The notes below the pieces were generated by a model. That model searched no databases and was not told the DNA's origin. It saw nothing but the letters and a program-made list of their open reading frames with translations. Shown here piece after piece: positions 8,415 through 17,578 of a stretch of DNA of 64,000 nt (position 1 is the first letter of the stretch; each line of letters begins with the position of its first letter). The position numbers and the translations under genes are program-made. Source of the stretch: Aurantimonas sp. HBX-1 (GTDB taxonomy: Bacteria; Pseudomonadota; Alphaproteobacteria; Rhizobiales; Rhizobiaceae); assembly GCF_021391535.1 (NCBI RefSeq), contig NZ_CP090066.1, positions 1,377,501 to 1,441,500 of the forward strand, in the 5' to 3' direction.

Positions 8415-9002
8415 TCAACACGTGACCTTGCTGCTGGCGAGGTCGCCGAACGGCTCGTTCATGAAGGCGGACATTCCGAAGATCACGGCGTTGCCGTCGG
8501 TGTCCTCCGCCAGATTGCTGAGGAACGCCGCCGACCACGGCCATTCGTAGAACACGCGCAGCACGGTGATCGAACTTGCGCCGCCGGGGTCGAAGCAGAA
8601 CTTGCTGTCGTCGATCTGCTTCAGCTGCATCGGGGCGTTGAGCGGGATCGCCTTGTAGGTCTCGAAGGTGCGCAGGTCGATCTTCAGCTTCTCGCAGGCG
8701 AGGACGAAATCGACCTGCTCGCAGAGGCGCTTGCGAAAGTCTTCCTCGCTGATGTCGGCCTTCTGGATCTGGCCGGTCAGTACCTGCCGCGCGACGCCGT
8801 CCACCGCCGTGTTCAGCAGCACGCTGACGGCCGAGATGCCGGCCGATTCGATGATGGCGAAGATCAGCGCGAAGAGCGGCAGGCCGACGAAGGCGAACTC
8901 GACCGCCGCGACGCCGGAACGGTCGCGCACGAAGGCCGACCGAAGTAACCGCCGGAGAGGGGATCGTAAACGCAGCATCGGTCCGCCGTCGGAGTGAGAC
9001 AC
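8415..9002 (-). CDS. TadE/TadG-family pilus assembly protein
   Basis: The 195-residue protein has the RSGVAAVEFAFVGLPLFALI helix-plus-glutamate signature of TadE-like minor pseudopilins near residues 29-48. A soluble, partly acidic C-terminal domain contains cysteines around 95-105 and at the end (KVTC). It is first in the three-gene set. The ATG at 9002 gives the longest form; the ATG at 8978 (MLRLRS) would give a start closer to the basic segment that usually precedes the helix and may be the true one. The upstream 278 bases are shared with the divergent ccoN promoter. Confidence 0.8.
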   Translation of the reverse strand: MSHSDGGPMLRLRSPLRRLLRSAFVRDRSGVAAVEFAFVGLPLFALIFAIIESAGISAVSVLLNTAVDGVARQVLTGQIQKADISEEDFRKRLCEQVDFVLACEKLKIDLRTFETYKAIPLNAPMQLKQIDDSKFCFDPGGASSITVLRVFYEWPWSAAFLSNLAEDTDGNAVIFGMSAFMNEPFGDLASSKVTC

Positions 9003-9168
9003 GCCAAGACTATGCAGGTGGAGTCGTTACTTTTCCTTGAGGGAACGTCGCCCAATTCGAGCGATCGGCAGCGACCGTCGCGGCGAAACGCTCGCGCGGG
9101 CCCGCCGCCACCGAGGCCACAGGCTCGGCGGAGGAGCGGAGGGGGCGCTGCGCGCCGGGAGCCGTGCC

Positions 9169-9182
9169 TTGATCCGGATCAA
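9169..9182. promoter_or_regulatory. FNR/FixK/Anr-type box upstream of ccoN
   Basis: TTGATCCGGATCAA is a perfect 14-base palindrome matching the TTGAT-N4-ATCAA consensus of CRP/FNR-family oxygen-responsive activators. It lies about 99 bases before the ccoN ATG, a suitable place for class I or II activation of the oxidase operon under low oxygen. Which regulator binds it is not shown in the window. Confidence 0.85.
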
Positions 9183-9280
9183 GGCGAACCGGTGTCGCGG
9201 CTGTCACAGGATCGACGAAACACCGCGCCGCGCCGGCACCGACACTGTCGCGGCGAACGATCCTGGAGAGGACACCGATC

Positions 9281-10903
9281 ATGCGGAATCAAGTCGAGGC
9301 GATCCTCGTCGGCGTTGCTGCCTTCGTGGCGATGCTGGGCGCGGCCTTCGCCCGGGATTCGGAATTCGCCGCCCATGCCTGGGTGCTGTTCTTCGTCCTG
9401 GCAGCGGCAACGGTGCTGCTGCTGCGACGGATCGAGTTCCTGCCCGCCGGGCAGGCCGCGCCACGCTCGCCGGACACCGGCTACATGGACGAGGTCGTCC
9501 GCTACGGGGTGATCGCGACGATGACCTGGGGTGTCGTCGGCTTCCTCGTCGGCGTCGTCGTCGCCTCGCAGCTCGCCTGGCCGGCCTTCAACATCGAGCC
9601 CTGGTTCAACTTCGGCCGGATGCGCCCGCTGCACACCTCGGCGGTGATCTTCGCCTTCGGCGGCAACGCCCTGATCGCCACGTCCTTCTACGTCGTCCAG
9701 CGCACCACGCGGGCGCGGCTGTGGGGCGGCAATCTCGCCTGGTTCGTGTTCTGGGGCTACCAGCTGTTCATCGTGCTGGCGGCCACCGGCTACCTGCTCG
9801 GCATCACCCAGAGCCGCGAATATGCCGAGCCCGAGTGGTATGTCGACCTGTGGCTGACGGTCGTCTGGGTCGCGTATCTCGCGGTCTTCATGGGCACGCT
9901 GATCCGCCGCAAGGAACCGCACATCTACGTCGCCAACTGGTTCTATCTGTCCTTCATCGTGACCATCGCGATGCTGCACGTGGTCAACAACCTGTCGCTG
10001 CCGGTGTCGCTGCTGGGGGCCAAGAGCTACTCGGCCTTCTCCGGCGTCCAGGACGCGCTGACGCAGTGGTGGTACGGCCACAATGCCGTCGGCTTCTTCC
10101 TCACCGCCGGCTTCCTCGGGATGATGTACTACTTCATTCCGAAGCAGGCCGAGCGCCCGGTCTATTCCTACCGGCTGTCGATCATCCACTTCTGGTCGCT
10201 GATCTTCCTCTACATCTGGGCCGGCCCGCACCACCTGCACTACACCGCGCTGCCGGACTGGGCGCAGACCCTCGGAATGGTGTTCTCGGTGATGCTGTGG
10301 ATGCCGTCCTGGGGCGGCATGATCAACGGCCTGATGACGCTGCAGGGCGCCTGGGACAAGCTGCGCACCGACCCGATCCTGCGGATGATGGTGATCTCCG
10401 TCGCCTTCTACGGCATGTCGACCTTCGAGGGGCCGATGATGTCGATCAAGGCGGTCAACTCGCTCAGCCACTACACCGACTGGACCATCGGCCACGTGCA
10501 CTCGGGCGCGCTCGGCTGGAACGGCCTGATCACCTTCGGGGCGATCTACTACCTCGTGCCGAAGCTCTGGAACCGCCAGCGGCTCTACAGCCTGCGCCTG
10601 GTCAACTGGCACTTCTGGCTCGCGACGCTCGGCATCGTCGTCTACGCCGCGGTGATGTGGGTGGCCGGCATCATGCAGGGCCTGATGTGGCGCGAGTACG
10701 ACGCCGAGGGATACCTCGTCTACTCCTTCGCCGAGACGATCGCCGCGATGCATCCCTACTACATGCTGCGGACCTTCGGCGGGCTGCTCTACCTCGCCGG
10801 CGCGCTGATCATGGCCTTCAACATCTTCCGCACCATCCGGGGCGACGTCCGCGAGGAGGCCCCGATGGGCCGCCGCGCGCCAGTCGCAGCGCCCGCAGAG
10901 TAA
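9281..10903 (+). CDS. ccoN: cbb3-type cytochrome c oxidase subunit I
   Basis: The 540-residue, multi-helix catalytic subunit of the high-affinity cbb3 oxidase reduces O2 to water at the heme b-b3/CuB centre while pumping protons. Visible heme-copper signatures include RPLHTSAVIFAFGGN (low-spin heme histidine), QWWYGHNAVGFFLTAGFLG (CuB His-x-x-x-Gly-Phe-Phe region), WAGPHHLHYTALPDW (the His pair) and WTIGHVHSGALGWNG (late helix histidines). The N-terminus carries two extra helices, which fits the long form. An AGAGG-like site (GGAGAGGACACC) precedes the ATG. It is the first gene of ccoNOQP, with ccoO 12 bases downstream. An FNR-type box upstream implies microaerobic induction. Confidence 0.97.
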   Translation: MRNQVEAILVGVAAFVAMLGAAFARDSEFAAHAWVLFFVLAAATVLLLRRIEFLPAGQAAPRSPDTGYMDEVVRYGVIATMTWGVVGFLVGVVVASQLAWPAFNIEPWFNFGRMRPLHTSAVIFAFGGNALIATSFYVVQRTTRARLWGGNLAWFVFWGYQLFIVLAATGYLLGITQSREYAEPEWYVDLWLTVVWVAYLAVFMGTLIRRKEPHIYVANWFYLSFIVTIAMLHVVNNLSLPVSLLGAKSYSAFSGVQDALTQWWYGHNAVGFFLTAGFLGMMYYFIPKQAERPVYSYRLSIIHFWSLIFLYIWAGPHHLHYTALPDWAQTLGMVFSVMLWMPSWGGMINGLMTLQGAWDKLRTDPILRMMVISVAFYGMSTFEGPMMSIKAVNSLSHYTDWTIGHVHSGALGWNGLITFGAIYYLVPKLWNRQRLYSLRLVNWHFWLATLGIVVYAAVMWVAGIMQGLMWREYDAEGYLVYSFAETIAAMHPYYMLRTFGGLLYLAGALIMAFNIFRTIRGDVREEAPMGRRAPVAAPAE

Positions 10904-10915
10904 GGACCAGCAGTC

Positions 10916-11662
10916 ATGGCATCCACAGAGAAGAAGTCCCTGCTCAAGCACCACGGCACGATCGAACGCAACGCCACGCTGCTGCTCGTCGGATCGCTGC
11001 TGGTCGTGTCGGTGGGCGGCATCGTCGAGATCGCGCCGCTGTTCTATCTCGAGAACACGATCGAGAAGGTGGAGGGGATGCGGCCCTATTCGCCGCTCGA
11101 GCTCGCCGGCCGGAACATCTACATCCGCGAAGGCTGCTACGTCTGCCACAGCCAGATGATCCGGCCGTTCCGCGACGAGGTCGAACGCTACGGCCACTAC
11201 AGCCTCGCCGCGGAGTCGATGTACGACCATCCGTTCCAGTGGGGCTCCAAGCGCACCGGTCCGGACCTCGCCCGCGTCGGCGGCCGCTACTCGGACGAGT
11301 GGCACGTCCAGCATCTGATCGACCCGCGCTCGGTGGTGCCGGAATCGATCATGCCGACCTACGCCTTCCTCTCCCGCGACCTCGACATGGCCGATCCGGC
11401 CGGCCACCTCGCGGCCAATCGCGGCGTCGGCGTTCCCTACACCGACGCGATGATCGAGAGCGCCCGCGCCGACCTCGAAGCCCAGGCCAATCCGGACGCC
11501 GACACGTCGGGCCTGCTCGAGCGCTATCCCAAGGCGGTGGTCAGCAATTTCGACGGCAATGCCCGGCATCTGAGCGAGATGGATGCCCTGGTCGCCTACC
11601 TGCAGATGCTCGGAACGCTCGTCGACTTCTCGGTCTACGAGCCCGAACAGAACGACCGCTAG
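10916..11662 (+). CDS. ccoO: cbb3-type cytochrome c oxidase subunit II (monoheme)
   Basis: The 248-residue membrane-anchored cytochrome c passes electrons to CcoN. One N-terminal hydrophobic helix (about 20-42) is followed by the single c-heme site in GCYVCHSQMIRPF (CxxCH) and later Met residues suited as axial ligand. The conserved SKRTGPDLARVGGRYSDEWH block is present. Length is normal for the family. It lies between ccoN and ccoQ in the same operon; the ATG at 10916 follows a short AGGACC element. Confidence 0.97.
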   Translation: MASTEKKSLLKHHGTIERNATLLLVGSLLVVSVGGIVEIAPLFYLENTIEKVEGMRPYSPLELAGRNIYIREGCYVCHSQMIRPFRDEVERYGHYSLAAESMYDHPFQWGSKRTGPDLARVGGRYSDEWHVQHLIDPRSVVPESIMPTYAFLSRDLDMADPAGHLAANRGVGVPYTDAMIESARADLEAQANPDADTSGLLERYPKAVVSNFDGNARHLSEMDALVAYLQMLGTLVDFSVYEPEQNDR

Positions 11663-11672
11663 GAGCGAGGGA

Positions 11673-11822
11673 ATGGACTACCAAACCATGCGGAGTTTTG
11701 CCGACAGCTGGGCGCTGCTGGCCATGACCCTGTTCTTCGTCGGCGTCGTCTTCTGGGTGCTGCGGCCCGGCGGGCGCAAGAGCGCCGACGACGCCGCGAA
11801 TATCCCGTTCAAGGAGGACTGA
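11673..11822 (+). CDS. ccoQ: cbb3-type cytochrome c oxidase subunit IV
   Basis: The 49-residue protein has one transmembrane helix (SWALLAMTLFFVGVVFWVLR) and an Arg/Lys/Asp-rich tail (NIPFKED), the standard form of CcoQ, which stabilises the CcoNOP complex. GGAGCGAGG precedes the ATG. It follows ccoO by 10 bases and ends one base before the ccoP start. Confidence 0.93.
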   Translation: MDYQTMRSFADSWALLAMTLFFVGVVFWVLRPGGRKSADDAANIPFKED

Positions 11823-11823
11823 G

Positions 11824-12711
11824 ATGGCCGACGAGAAGGAAGTCGACGCCGCGACCGGCGTCGAGACGACCGGCCACGTGTGGGACGGGATCCGCGAGCT
11901 GGACAATCCCATGCCGCGCTGGTGGCTGTGGACGTTCTACGCCACAATCGCCTTCGCGGCGGTCTACACCGTGCTCTATCCGGCCTGGCCGCTGGTCAAT
12001 TCGGCGACGACCGGGCTACTCGGCTGGTCGAGCCGGGCCGACCTCAGGACGGAGATATCGGCGGTGGACATGCTGAATGTCGACCGCGAGACCGCCATCC
12101 AGACCACCGATGTCTCGAAGATCGCGGCCAGCCCGGAACTGCGCCAGTATGCCGTTGCGGCCGGGCGCGCCGCCTTCAAGGTGAACTGCGTCCAGTGCCA
12201 CGGCTCCGGCGCTCAGGGCGGGCCGGGCTATCCCAACCTCAACGACGACGCGTGGATCTGGGGCGGCACGATCGAGGAGATCCACCTGTCGATCCAGCAC
12301 GGCATCCGCTACGGCGCCGACGAGGCGACCCGCTACTCTGAAATGCCGGCCTTCGGCCGCGACGGCATTCTCGACCGCGCCCAGATCTCGGACGTCGCCT
12401 GGTATGTCCGCCAGCTCTCCGGACAGGAGGCGGACGCTGCGGGGGCCGAGCGTGGTGCGCCGCTGTTTGCCGAGAACTGCGCCGCCTGTCACGGCGAATC
12501 AGGCGAGGGCATGCGCGAGATGGGTGCACCGCGGCTCAACGACGCGATCTGGCTCTACGGGGGCAGTCATGAGGAGATCGCCAGACAGGTGACCCTGCCG
12601 CGGCATGGCGTCATGCCGGGATGGGAAGACCGGCTGGGCGAGGGGACGGTGAAGGAACTCGCCGTCTACGTCCACAGCCTCGGCGGCGGCGAACAGCCGG
12701 CCGCGCAATAG
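11824..12711 (+). CDS. ccoP: cbb3-type cytochrome c oxidase subunit III (diheme)
   Basis: The 295-residue membrane-anchored diheme cytochrome c is the electron entry subunit of cbb3 oxidase. The N-terminus contains WDGIRELDNPMPRWW, the conserved CcoP signature before a transmembrane helix (about 37-60). Two c-heme sites follow, CVQCH and CAACH, each with downstream PxLND-like ligand regions. It is the last gene of ccoNOQP; a GC-rich hairpin lies about 14 bases after the stop. Confidence 0.97.
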   Translation: MADEKEVDAATGVETTGHVWDGIRELDNPMPRWWLWTFYATIAFAAVYTVLYPAWPLVNSATTGLLGWSSRADLRTEISAVDMLNVDRETAIQTTDVSKIAASPELRQYAVAAGRAAFKVNCVQCHGSGAQGGPGYPNLNDDAWIWGGTIEEIHLSIQHGIRYGADEATRYSEMPAFGRDGILDRAQISDVAWYVRQLSGQEADAAGAERGAPLFAENCAACHGESGEGMREMGAPRLNDAIWLYGGSHEEIARQVTLPRHGVMPGWEDRLGEGTVKELAVYVHSLGGGEQPAAQ

Positions 12712-12724
12712 GGCCAGCTGGGCT

Positions 12725-12753
12725 GCGGAGCCGGGCCACGTGCCCGGCCCCGC
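12725..12753 (+). terminator. GC-rich hairpin after ccoNOQP
   Basis: GCGGAGCCGGGC and GCCCGGCCCCGC can pair over 12 positions with one mismatch and a five-base loop. It lies just after the ccoP stop and before the second FNR-like box. There is no clear T run, so it is either a weak terminator or an RNA-stabilising stem separating ccoNOQP from ccoGHIS. Confidence 0.45.
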
Positions 12754-12781
12754 AAGGTTGCCGGCGCGCCCGCACCATAGC

Positions 12782-12795
12782 TTGACGCAGATCAA
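12782..12795. promoter_or_regulatory. FNR/FixK-type box upstream of ccoG
   Basis: TTGACGCAGATCAA matches TTGAT-N4-ATCAA at nine of ten defined positions. It is about 79 bases before the ccoG ATG, so the assembly genes probably have their own oxygen-controlled promoter in addition to any read-through from ccoNOQP. Confidence 0.75.
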
Positions 12796-12873
12796 GGTGG
12801 CCTTGCGGCCACCTCTTTATGCGGGACGGTACCGGCGGCGTCGCTGCCCGGATACGAGGATCTCGACAATCCC

Positions 12874-14433
12874 ATGCTGCACCAGCCTGACATCGGCAAG
12901 ATCGACGTCGAAGCCGTCAACACCGCCGCCCGACAGCAGAGCCGACCGCTCTACGCGCCGCGCCAGAAGATCCACCCGAAGCGCGCCGATGGGCGGTTCC
13001 GCCGGCTGAAATGGATCATCATGGCGCTGACCCTCGGCGTCTACTACGTGACGCCGTGGCTGCGCTGGGACCGCGGCCAATACGCTCCGGACCAGGCGGT
13101 GCTGATCGACATCGCCAACCGCCGCTTCTACTTCTTCTTCATCGAGATCTGGCCGCAGGAGTTCTTCTTCGTGGCCGGCCTCCTGGTGATGGCCGGCGTC
13201 GGGCTGTTCCTGGTCACCTCGGTCGCCGGCCGGGCCTGGTGCGGCTATGCCTGCCCGCAGACGGTTTGGACCGATCTCTTCCTCGTCGTCGAGCGGTTCT
13301 TCGAGGGCGACCGCAACGCCCGCATCCGCCTCGACAAGGCGCCGTGGAGCTTCGACAAGGTCCGCAAGCGCGTCCTCAAGCACGCCACCTGGCTGGTCAT
13401 CGCGGTGGCGACCGGCGGCGCCTGGATCTTCTATTTCGCCGACGCCCCGACGCTGCTGCGGGACTTCCTCAGCGGATCGGCGCCGTTCGTCGCCTATGCG
13501 ACCGTCGGCATCCTCACCGCCACCACCTACGTGCTCGGCGCGCTGATGCGCGAACAGGTCTGCATCTACATGTGCCCCTGGCCGCGCATCCAGGCGGCGA
13601 TGCTCGACGAGGATTCGCTCGTCGTCACCTACAACGACTGGCGCGGCGAGCCGCGGACGCACGGCGCCAAGAAGGCCGCCGCCGCCGGCATCCCGGCCGG
13701 CGACTGCGTCGACTGCAACGCCTGCGTCGCGGTCTGCCCCACCGGCATCGACATCCGCGAAGGCCAGCAGCTCGCCTGCATCACCTGCGCCCTTTGCATC
13801 GACGCCTGCGACGGCGTCATGGACAAGCTCGGCCGCGAGCGCGGGCTTATCTCCTACGCGACGCTGCGCGACTACGACGCCAACATGGCGATCGCCACCG
13901 ATCCGCTCACCGGCGCGATCGATCCGGCGCGGGTGCGCGAGCCGGACGGCCGCTTCCGCGCCGGCCTCAAGCATTTCGACTGGCGGGTGCTGCTGCGGAC
14001 CCGGACGCTGGTCTACACGGCGCTCTGGGCGGCCATCGGCATCGCCCTGATCGTCGCGCTGCTCTCCCGCGAGCGGCTGCAGGTGACCGTCCAGCACGAC
14101 CGCAACCCGGTCGCGGTGACGCTCAGCGACGGCTCGATCCGCAACGGCTACACGGTCAAGCTGCTCAACATGATCGCCGAGCCCCGGACCATCAGCCTGC
14201 GCCTCGAGGGGCTGCCCGGCGCGACGATGCAGATCCCGGACCTTGCCGCGCCGGCGGGGACCGAGTTCGCCGTGCCGGTCGAGCCCGACCGGCTGCGCAC
14301 CCTGCGGGTCTTCGTCGCGCAGGCGCCGGATGCGGTGCGGCCTGGCGCGAGCGACTTCGACTTCGTCGTGGCCGACCCGTCGTCCGCCGAGACCGACAGC
14401 TACACAGCCATCTTCGAGAGCCCGGAGCGTTGA
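12874..14433 (+). CDS. ccoG: Cytochrome c oxidase accessory protein CcoG (FixG), polyferredoxin
   Basis: The 519-residue membrane iron-sulfur protein is needed for cbb3 oxidase assembly; work on the family links it to copper (Cu2+ to Cu+) handling. Several helices are followed by the ferredoxin-like cluster CVDCNACVAVCPTGIDIR and the second set CITCALCIDACD, with YACPQTVWTDLF upstream. The C-terminal third is an Ig-like FixG domain. It starts the ccoGHIS operon; ccoH begins one base after its stop. Confidence 0.95.
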   Translation: MLHQPDIGKIDVEAVNTAARQQSRPLYAPRQKIHPKRADGRFRRLKWIIMALTLGVYYVTPWLRWDRGQYAPDQAVLIDIANRRFYFFFIEIWPQEFFFVAGLLVMAGVGLFLVTSVAGRAWCGYACPQTVWTDLFLVVERFFEGDRNARIRLDKAPWSFDKVRKRVLKHATWLVIAVATGGAWIFYFADAPTLLRDFLSGSAPFVAYATVGILTATTYVLGALMREQVCIYMCPWPRIQAAMLDEDSLVVTYNDWRGEPRTHGAKKAAAAGIPAGDCVDCNACVAVCPTGIDIREGQQLACITCALCIDACDGVMDKLGRERGLISYATLRDYDANMAIATDPLTGAIDPARVREPDGRFRAGLKHFDWRVLLRTRTLVYTALWAAIGIALIVALLSRERLQVTVQHDRNPVAVTLSDGSIRNGYTVKLLNMIAEPRTISLRLEGLPGATMQIPDLAAPAGTEFAVPVEPDRLRTLRVFVAQAPDAVRPGASDFDFVVADPSSAETDSYTAIFESPER

Positions 14434-14434
14434 C

Positions 14435-14926
14435 ATGATCGGACGTCTGTTCGGCACGACCCAGTTCACCGGCCGGCACATGGCGGCGGTCATGGTGCTG
14501 TTCTTCGGCACGATCATCGCCGTCAACTTCACCATGGCGTTCCTGGCGACCTCCACCTGGAGCGGTCTCGTGGTCGGCAACTCCTATGTCGAGAGCCAGC
14601 GCTTCAACACGGTGACGGCGACCCGGGAGCGTCAGGCGGCGCGCGGGTGGTCGATCGACACGCGCTACGCGGACGGGCGCTTCGCAGTTGCGCTCGCCGA
14701 TCGCGAGGGCCGGGCCGTCGGCGCCGACAGCGTCACCGCCGCCATCGGACGGCCCGCCTCGGCGCAGCAGGATCGGACCCTGACATTGCTGCCGCTGCGG
14801 GAAGGCGGCTTCGGCGGCGACACCGACCTCGCGCCGGGGCTCTGGGAAGCCGACGTGATCGTCGAGACCGCCGGCAAGGAACGCTGGGAGAAGCGTGTCC
14901 GCTTGCATGTGGAGGCGCATCGATGA
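14435..14926 (+). CDS. ccoH: FixH family protein CcoH
   Basis: The 163-residue protein has one N-terminal transmembrane helix (about 16-40) and a periplasmic domain with the FixH pattern (NSYVESQRFN soon after the helix, a Leu-Arg-Glu-Gly-Gly stretch later). CcoH is required for stability of the cbb3 complex and works with CcoI and CcoG. The ATG lies one base after the ccoG TGA, and its own stop overlaps the ccoI ATG (ATGA), so the genes are translationally coupled. Confidence 0.92.
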   Translation: MIGRLFGTTQFTGRHMAAVMVLFFGTIIAVNFTMAFLATSTWSGLVVGNSYVESQRFNTVTATRERQAARGWSIDTRYADGRFAVALADREGRAVGADSVTAAIGRPASAQQDRTLTLLPLREGGFGGDTDLAPGLWEADVIVETAGKERWEKRVRLHVEAHR

Positions 14927-17265
14927 GCTGCTGCGGCGGTGGGCTGGCGGCCGGCCTCGCCGGCGAAACCAACGATCCTGCGCGGCTCCTCCAGGCGGAG
15001 GAACTGGCGCATGCCGGTCGTGTCCAGGACGACGGGACGGTGCAGTACGTGTTCTCGGTTCCGGACGTTTCCTGCGGCCGGTGCATCTCCACCATCGAGG
15101 GGGCACTGTCGGGGCTGGAAGGCGTCGTCGCGGCGCGGGTGAACCTGACGATGCGGCGGGTGACGGTGACGCTCGACTCGCCGGACCGCCCGGCGCTTAT
15201 CGTGCCGGACACGCTGGAGCGGGTCGGGTTTCGCGCCACGTCGATCGACCTCGGCGATCTCGACGTCCTGGAGCAGCAGCGGGAATCGGCGCGGCTTCTG
15301 AAGGCCCTGGCGGTCGCGGGCTTTGCCGCCGCCAACATCATGCTCCTCTCGGTGTCGGTCTGGTCCGGGGCGGATGCGGCGACGCGCGACCTGTTCCATC
15401 TCGTCTCGGCGCTGATCGCCGTACCGACCATCGCCTATTCCGGCCAGGTGTTCTTCCGCTCGGCCTTCGCCGCCTTGCGCGCCGGGCGGATGAACATGGA
15501 CGTGCCGATCTCGCTCGGCGTCCTGCTCGCCCTCGGCATGAGCCTCGCCCAGAGCCTCACCGGCGGCGAGGAGGCCTATTTCGACGCCGCCGTGACGCTG
15601 CTGTTCTTCCTGCTCATCGGCCGCTTCCTCGACCAGCGCATGCGCGAGCGCGCCCGCAGCGCCGTCACCTCGCTGACCCGGCTGGCGGCCAAGGGCGCGA
15701 CCGCCGTCGAGGGCGACACACTGCGCTACGTGCCGCTGGACGAGGTCCGGCCCGGGATGATCCTGCGCGTGGCGGCCGGCGAACGCGTGCCGGTCGACGC
15801 CGAGATCCTGCGCGGAACGAGCGCGCTCGACCGCTCGCTCGTCACCGGCGAGAGCGAGCCGTCGCCGGCGATCGTCGGCGATCGGATCGAGGCAGGGACG
15901 CTCAATCTCACCGGCCCGCTCGACATGCGGGCGCTCAAGGCCGCCAGGGACTCCTTCCTCGCCGAGATCGTGCGGATGATGGAGGCGGCGGAGGTCGGGC
16001 GCGGCCATTACGTCCGCATCGCCGACCGCATGGCGCGCATCTATGCGCCGGCCGTGCATGTCCTGGCGGGCGCCAGCTTTTTCGGCTGGCTCCTGGCCAC
16101 CGGCGGCGACTGGTACCAGGCCCTCGTTATCGCCATCGCCGTTCTGATCATCACCTGTCCCTGCGCGCTGGGCCTGGCGGTACCGGTCGTCCACGTGCTC
16201 GGGGCGTCGCGGCTGTTCGAGGCGGGCATCCTGATGAAGGACGGCTCGGCGCTGGAACGGCTCGCCGAGATCGACCGCGTGGTCCTCGACAAGACCGGCA
16301 CGCTGACCACCGGCACGCCGCTCGTCGTCCGCTCGGACATCGGCGAGGGCGCATCGACCGCCTGGGCGCGGGCGCTGGCCGGCCACTCCTCCCACCCGGC
16401 CTCGCGCGCCGTGCGGGCGTTTCTCGGGGCGGGGCCTGCCCTGCCGCTCGCCGACATTCGCGAAGTCGCGGGATGCGGCATCGAGGCACGCAGCGACGAT
16501 GGCCGCCTGATGCGGCTCGGCCGGGCCGACTGGGCCGCGGCGATCGCCGCGCCCGGTGTGGCGCTGCCCGGCGACGGGCCGGCCTTCGCCGTCGAAGGCG
16601 GCGCATGTGCCGGGTTCGTGCTCGCCGAGACGCTGCGCGCCGACACGAAGGCGGCCATCGCGGCGCTGGCCGACGCCGGGCTCGGGGTCGAACTGCTGTC
16701 CGGCGACGCCGCCGGCCCGGTCGGGCGGCTGGCGCAGGGGCTGGGGATCGAACGCTTCGCCTCCGTCCAGACGCCGGCGATGAAGATCGACCGCATCCGC
16801 GCGTTGCAGCAGGAGGGCCACCGCGTGCTCATGGTGGGCGACGGGCTCAATGACGCGCCGAGTCTTGCCGCCGGCGACGTCTCCATGGCGCCGGCCTCGG
16901 CCTGCGACGCCGGGCGGCAGGCGGCGGACTTCGTATTTACCCGCGACAGTCTCCTGGCGGTGCCCTTCGCGCATCGCATCGCGCTGCGGGCGAAGGATCT
17001 GGTGCGGCAGAACTTCGGCCTGGCGATCCTCTACAACTGCTTCGCGGTGCCGTTGGCGGTGGCGGGTTATGTCACGCCGCTGGTGGCGGCCATCGCCATG
17101 TCCACCTCGTCGATCATCGTCATCGGCAACAGCCTCCGGCTGACCGCCGGTCGGCGGGAGCGGCAATTCGTCGGCGCGCCGGCGACGCGGCAACCCGCGG
17201 ACGCGTCGGCGGGCGCTGCGGCGTCCGCGGTGGCCGCGCAGCCCTTGCAGGAGCGGGCGGCATGA
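14923..17265 (+). CDS. ccoI: P1B-type copper-transporting ATPase for cbb3 assembly
   Basis: The 780-residue P-type ATPase supplies copper for cbb3 maturation. The N-terminus has a short Cys-rich start (MSCCGGG) and a heavy-metal-associated domain with VSCGRC. The core has the CPC metal-transit motif (ITCPCALGLAVP), the phosphorylation motif DKTGT, a TGES actuator motif and VGDGLNDAPSL at the hinge. The start at 14923 is set by the ATGA overlap with ccoH; the long open frame upstream is only an overlap with ccoH. Its stop overlaps the ccoS start. The order G-H-I-S identifies it as CcoI rather than a general copper-resistance exporter. Confidence 0.95.
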   Translation: MSCCGGGLAAGLAGETNDPARLLQAEELAHAGRVQDDGTVQYVFSVPDVSCGRCISTIEGALSGLEGVVAARVNLTMRRVTVTLDSPDRPALIVPDTLERVGFRATSIDLGDLDVLEQQRESARLLKALAVAGFAAANIMLLSVSVWSGADAATRDLFHLVSALIAVPTIAYSGQVFFRSAFAALRAGRMNMDVPISLGVLLALGMSLAQSLTGGEEAYFDAAVTLLFFLLIGRFLDQRMRERARSAVTSLTRLAAKGATAVEGDTLRYVPLDEVRPGMILRVAAGERVPVDAEILRGTSALDRSLVTGESEPSPAIVGDRIEAGTLNLTGPLDMRALKAARDSFLAEIVRMMEAAEVGRGHYVRIADRMARIYAPAVHVLAGASFFGWLLATGGDWYQALVIAIAVLIITCPCALGLAVPVVHVLGASRLFEAGILMKDGSALERLAEIDRVVLDKTGTLTTGTPLVVRSDIGEGASTAWARALAGHSSHPASRAVRAFLGAGPALPLADIREVAGCGIEARSDDGRLMRLGRADWAAAIAAPGVALPGDGPAFAVEGGACAGFVLAETLRADTKAAIAALADAGLGVELLSGDAAGPVGRLAQGLGIERFASVQTPAMKIDRIRALQQEGHRVLMVGDGLNDAPSLAAGDVSMAPASACDAGRQAADFVFTRDSLLAVPFAHRIALRAKDLVRQNFGLAILYNCFAVPLAVAGYVTPLVAAIAMSTSSIIVIGNSLRLTAGRRERQFVGAPATRQPADASAGAAASAVAAQPLQERAA

Positions 17266-17411
17266 ATCTTCTGATCGTGCTGATCCCGGTGGCGCTGGGG
17301 CTCGGGGCGCTCGGGCTCGCGGCGTTTCTGTGGAGCCTCAACAGCGGCCAGTTCGACGACCTCGACGGCTCGGCGGAACGGATGCTGGAGGATGACCAGC
17401 CGCTGCCCTGA
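17262..17411 (+). CDS. ccoS: cbb3-type cytochrome oxidase assembly protein CcoS
   Basis: The 49-residue protein has one transmembrane helix (VLIPVALGLGALGLAAFLW) followed by the characteristic SGQFDDLDG stretch of CcoS, needed for cofactor insertion in cbb3 oxidase. Its ATG overlaps the ccoI TGA (ATGA). It closes the ccoGHIS operon. Confidence 0.95.
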   Translation: MNLLIVLIPVALGLGALGLAAFLWSLNSGQFDDLDGSAERMLEDDQPLP

Positions 17412-17578
17412 GCAAGGCGCATCAACGGCGGGACTCCGGCCGTATCGCCCGGGCTGACATGCGTCGGCTCTCGCGCCGCGGAGGGAACGCACCCGGCCGC
17501 GAAACGTCTCGCAGTGACGGCATTCGTCGCAACCCGGTCCGGCCCCATCGTGCCGTCCGGACAATCAGGAGTTCATCG

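Noticed and set aside
14665..17193. 842-codon minus-strand frame opposite ccoI
   Set aside because: Asp/His/Arg-rich antisense of a strongly conserved P-type ATPase; no own motif.
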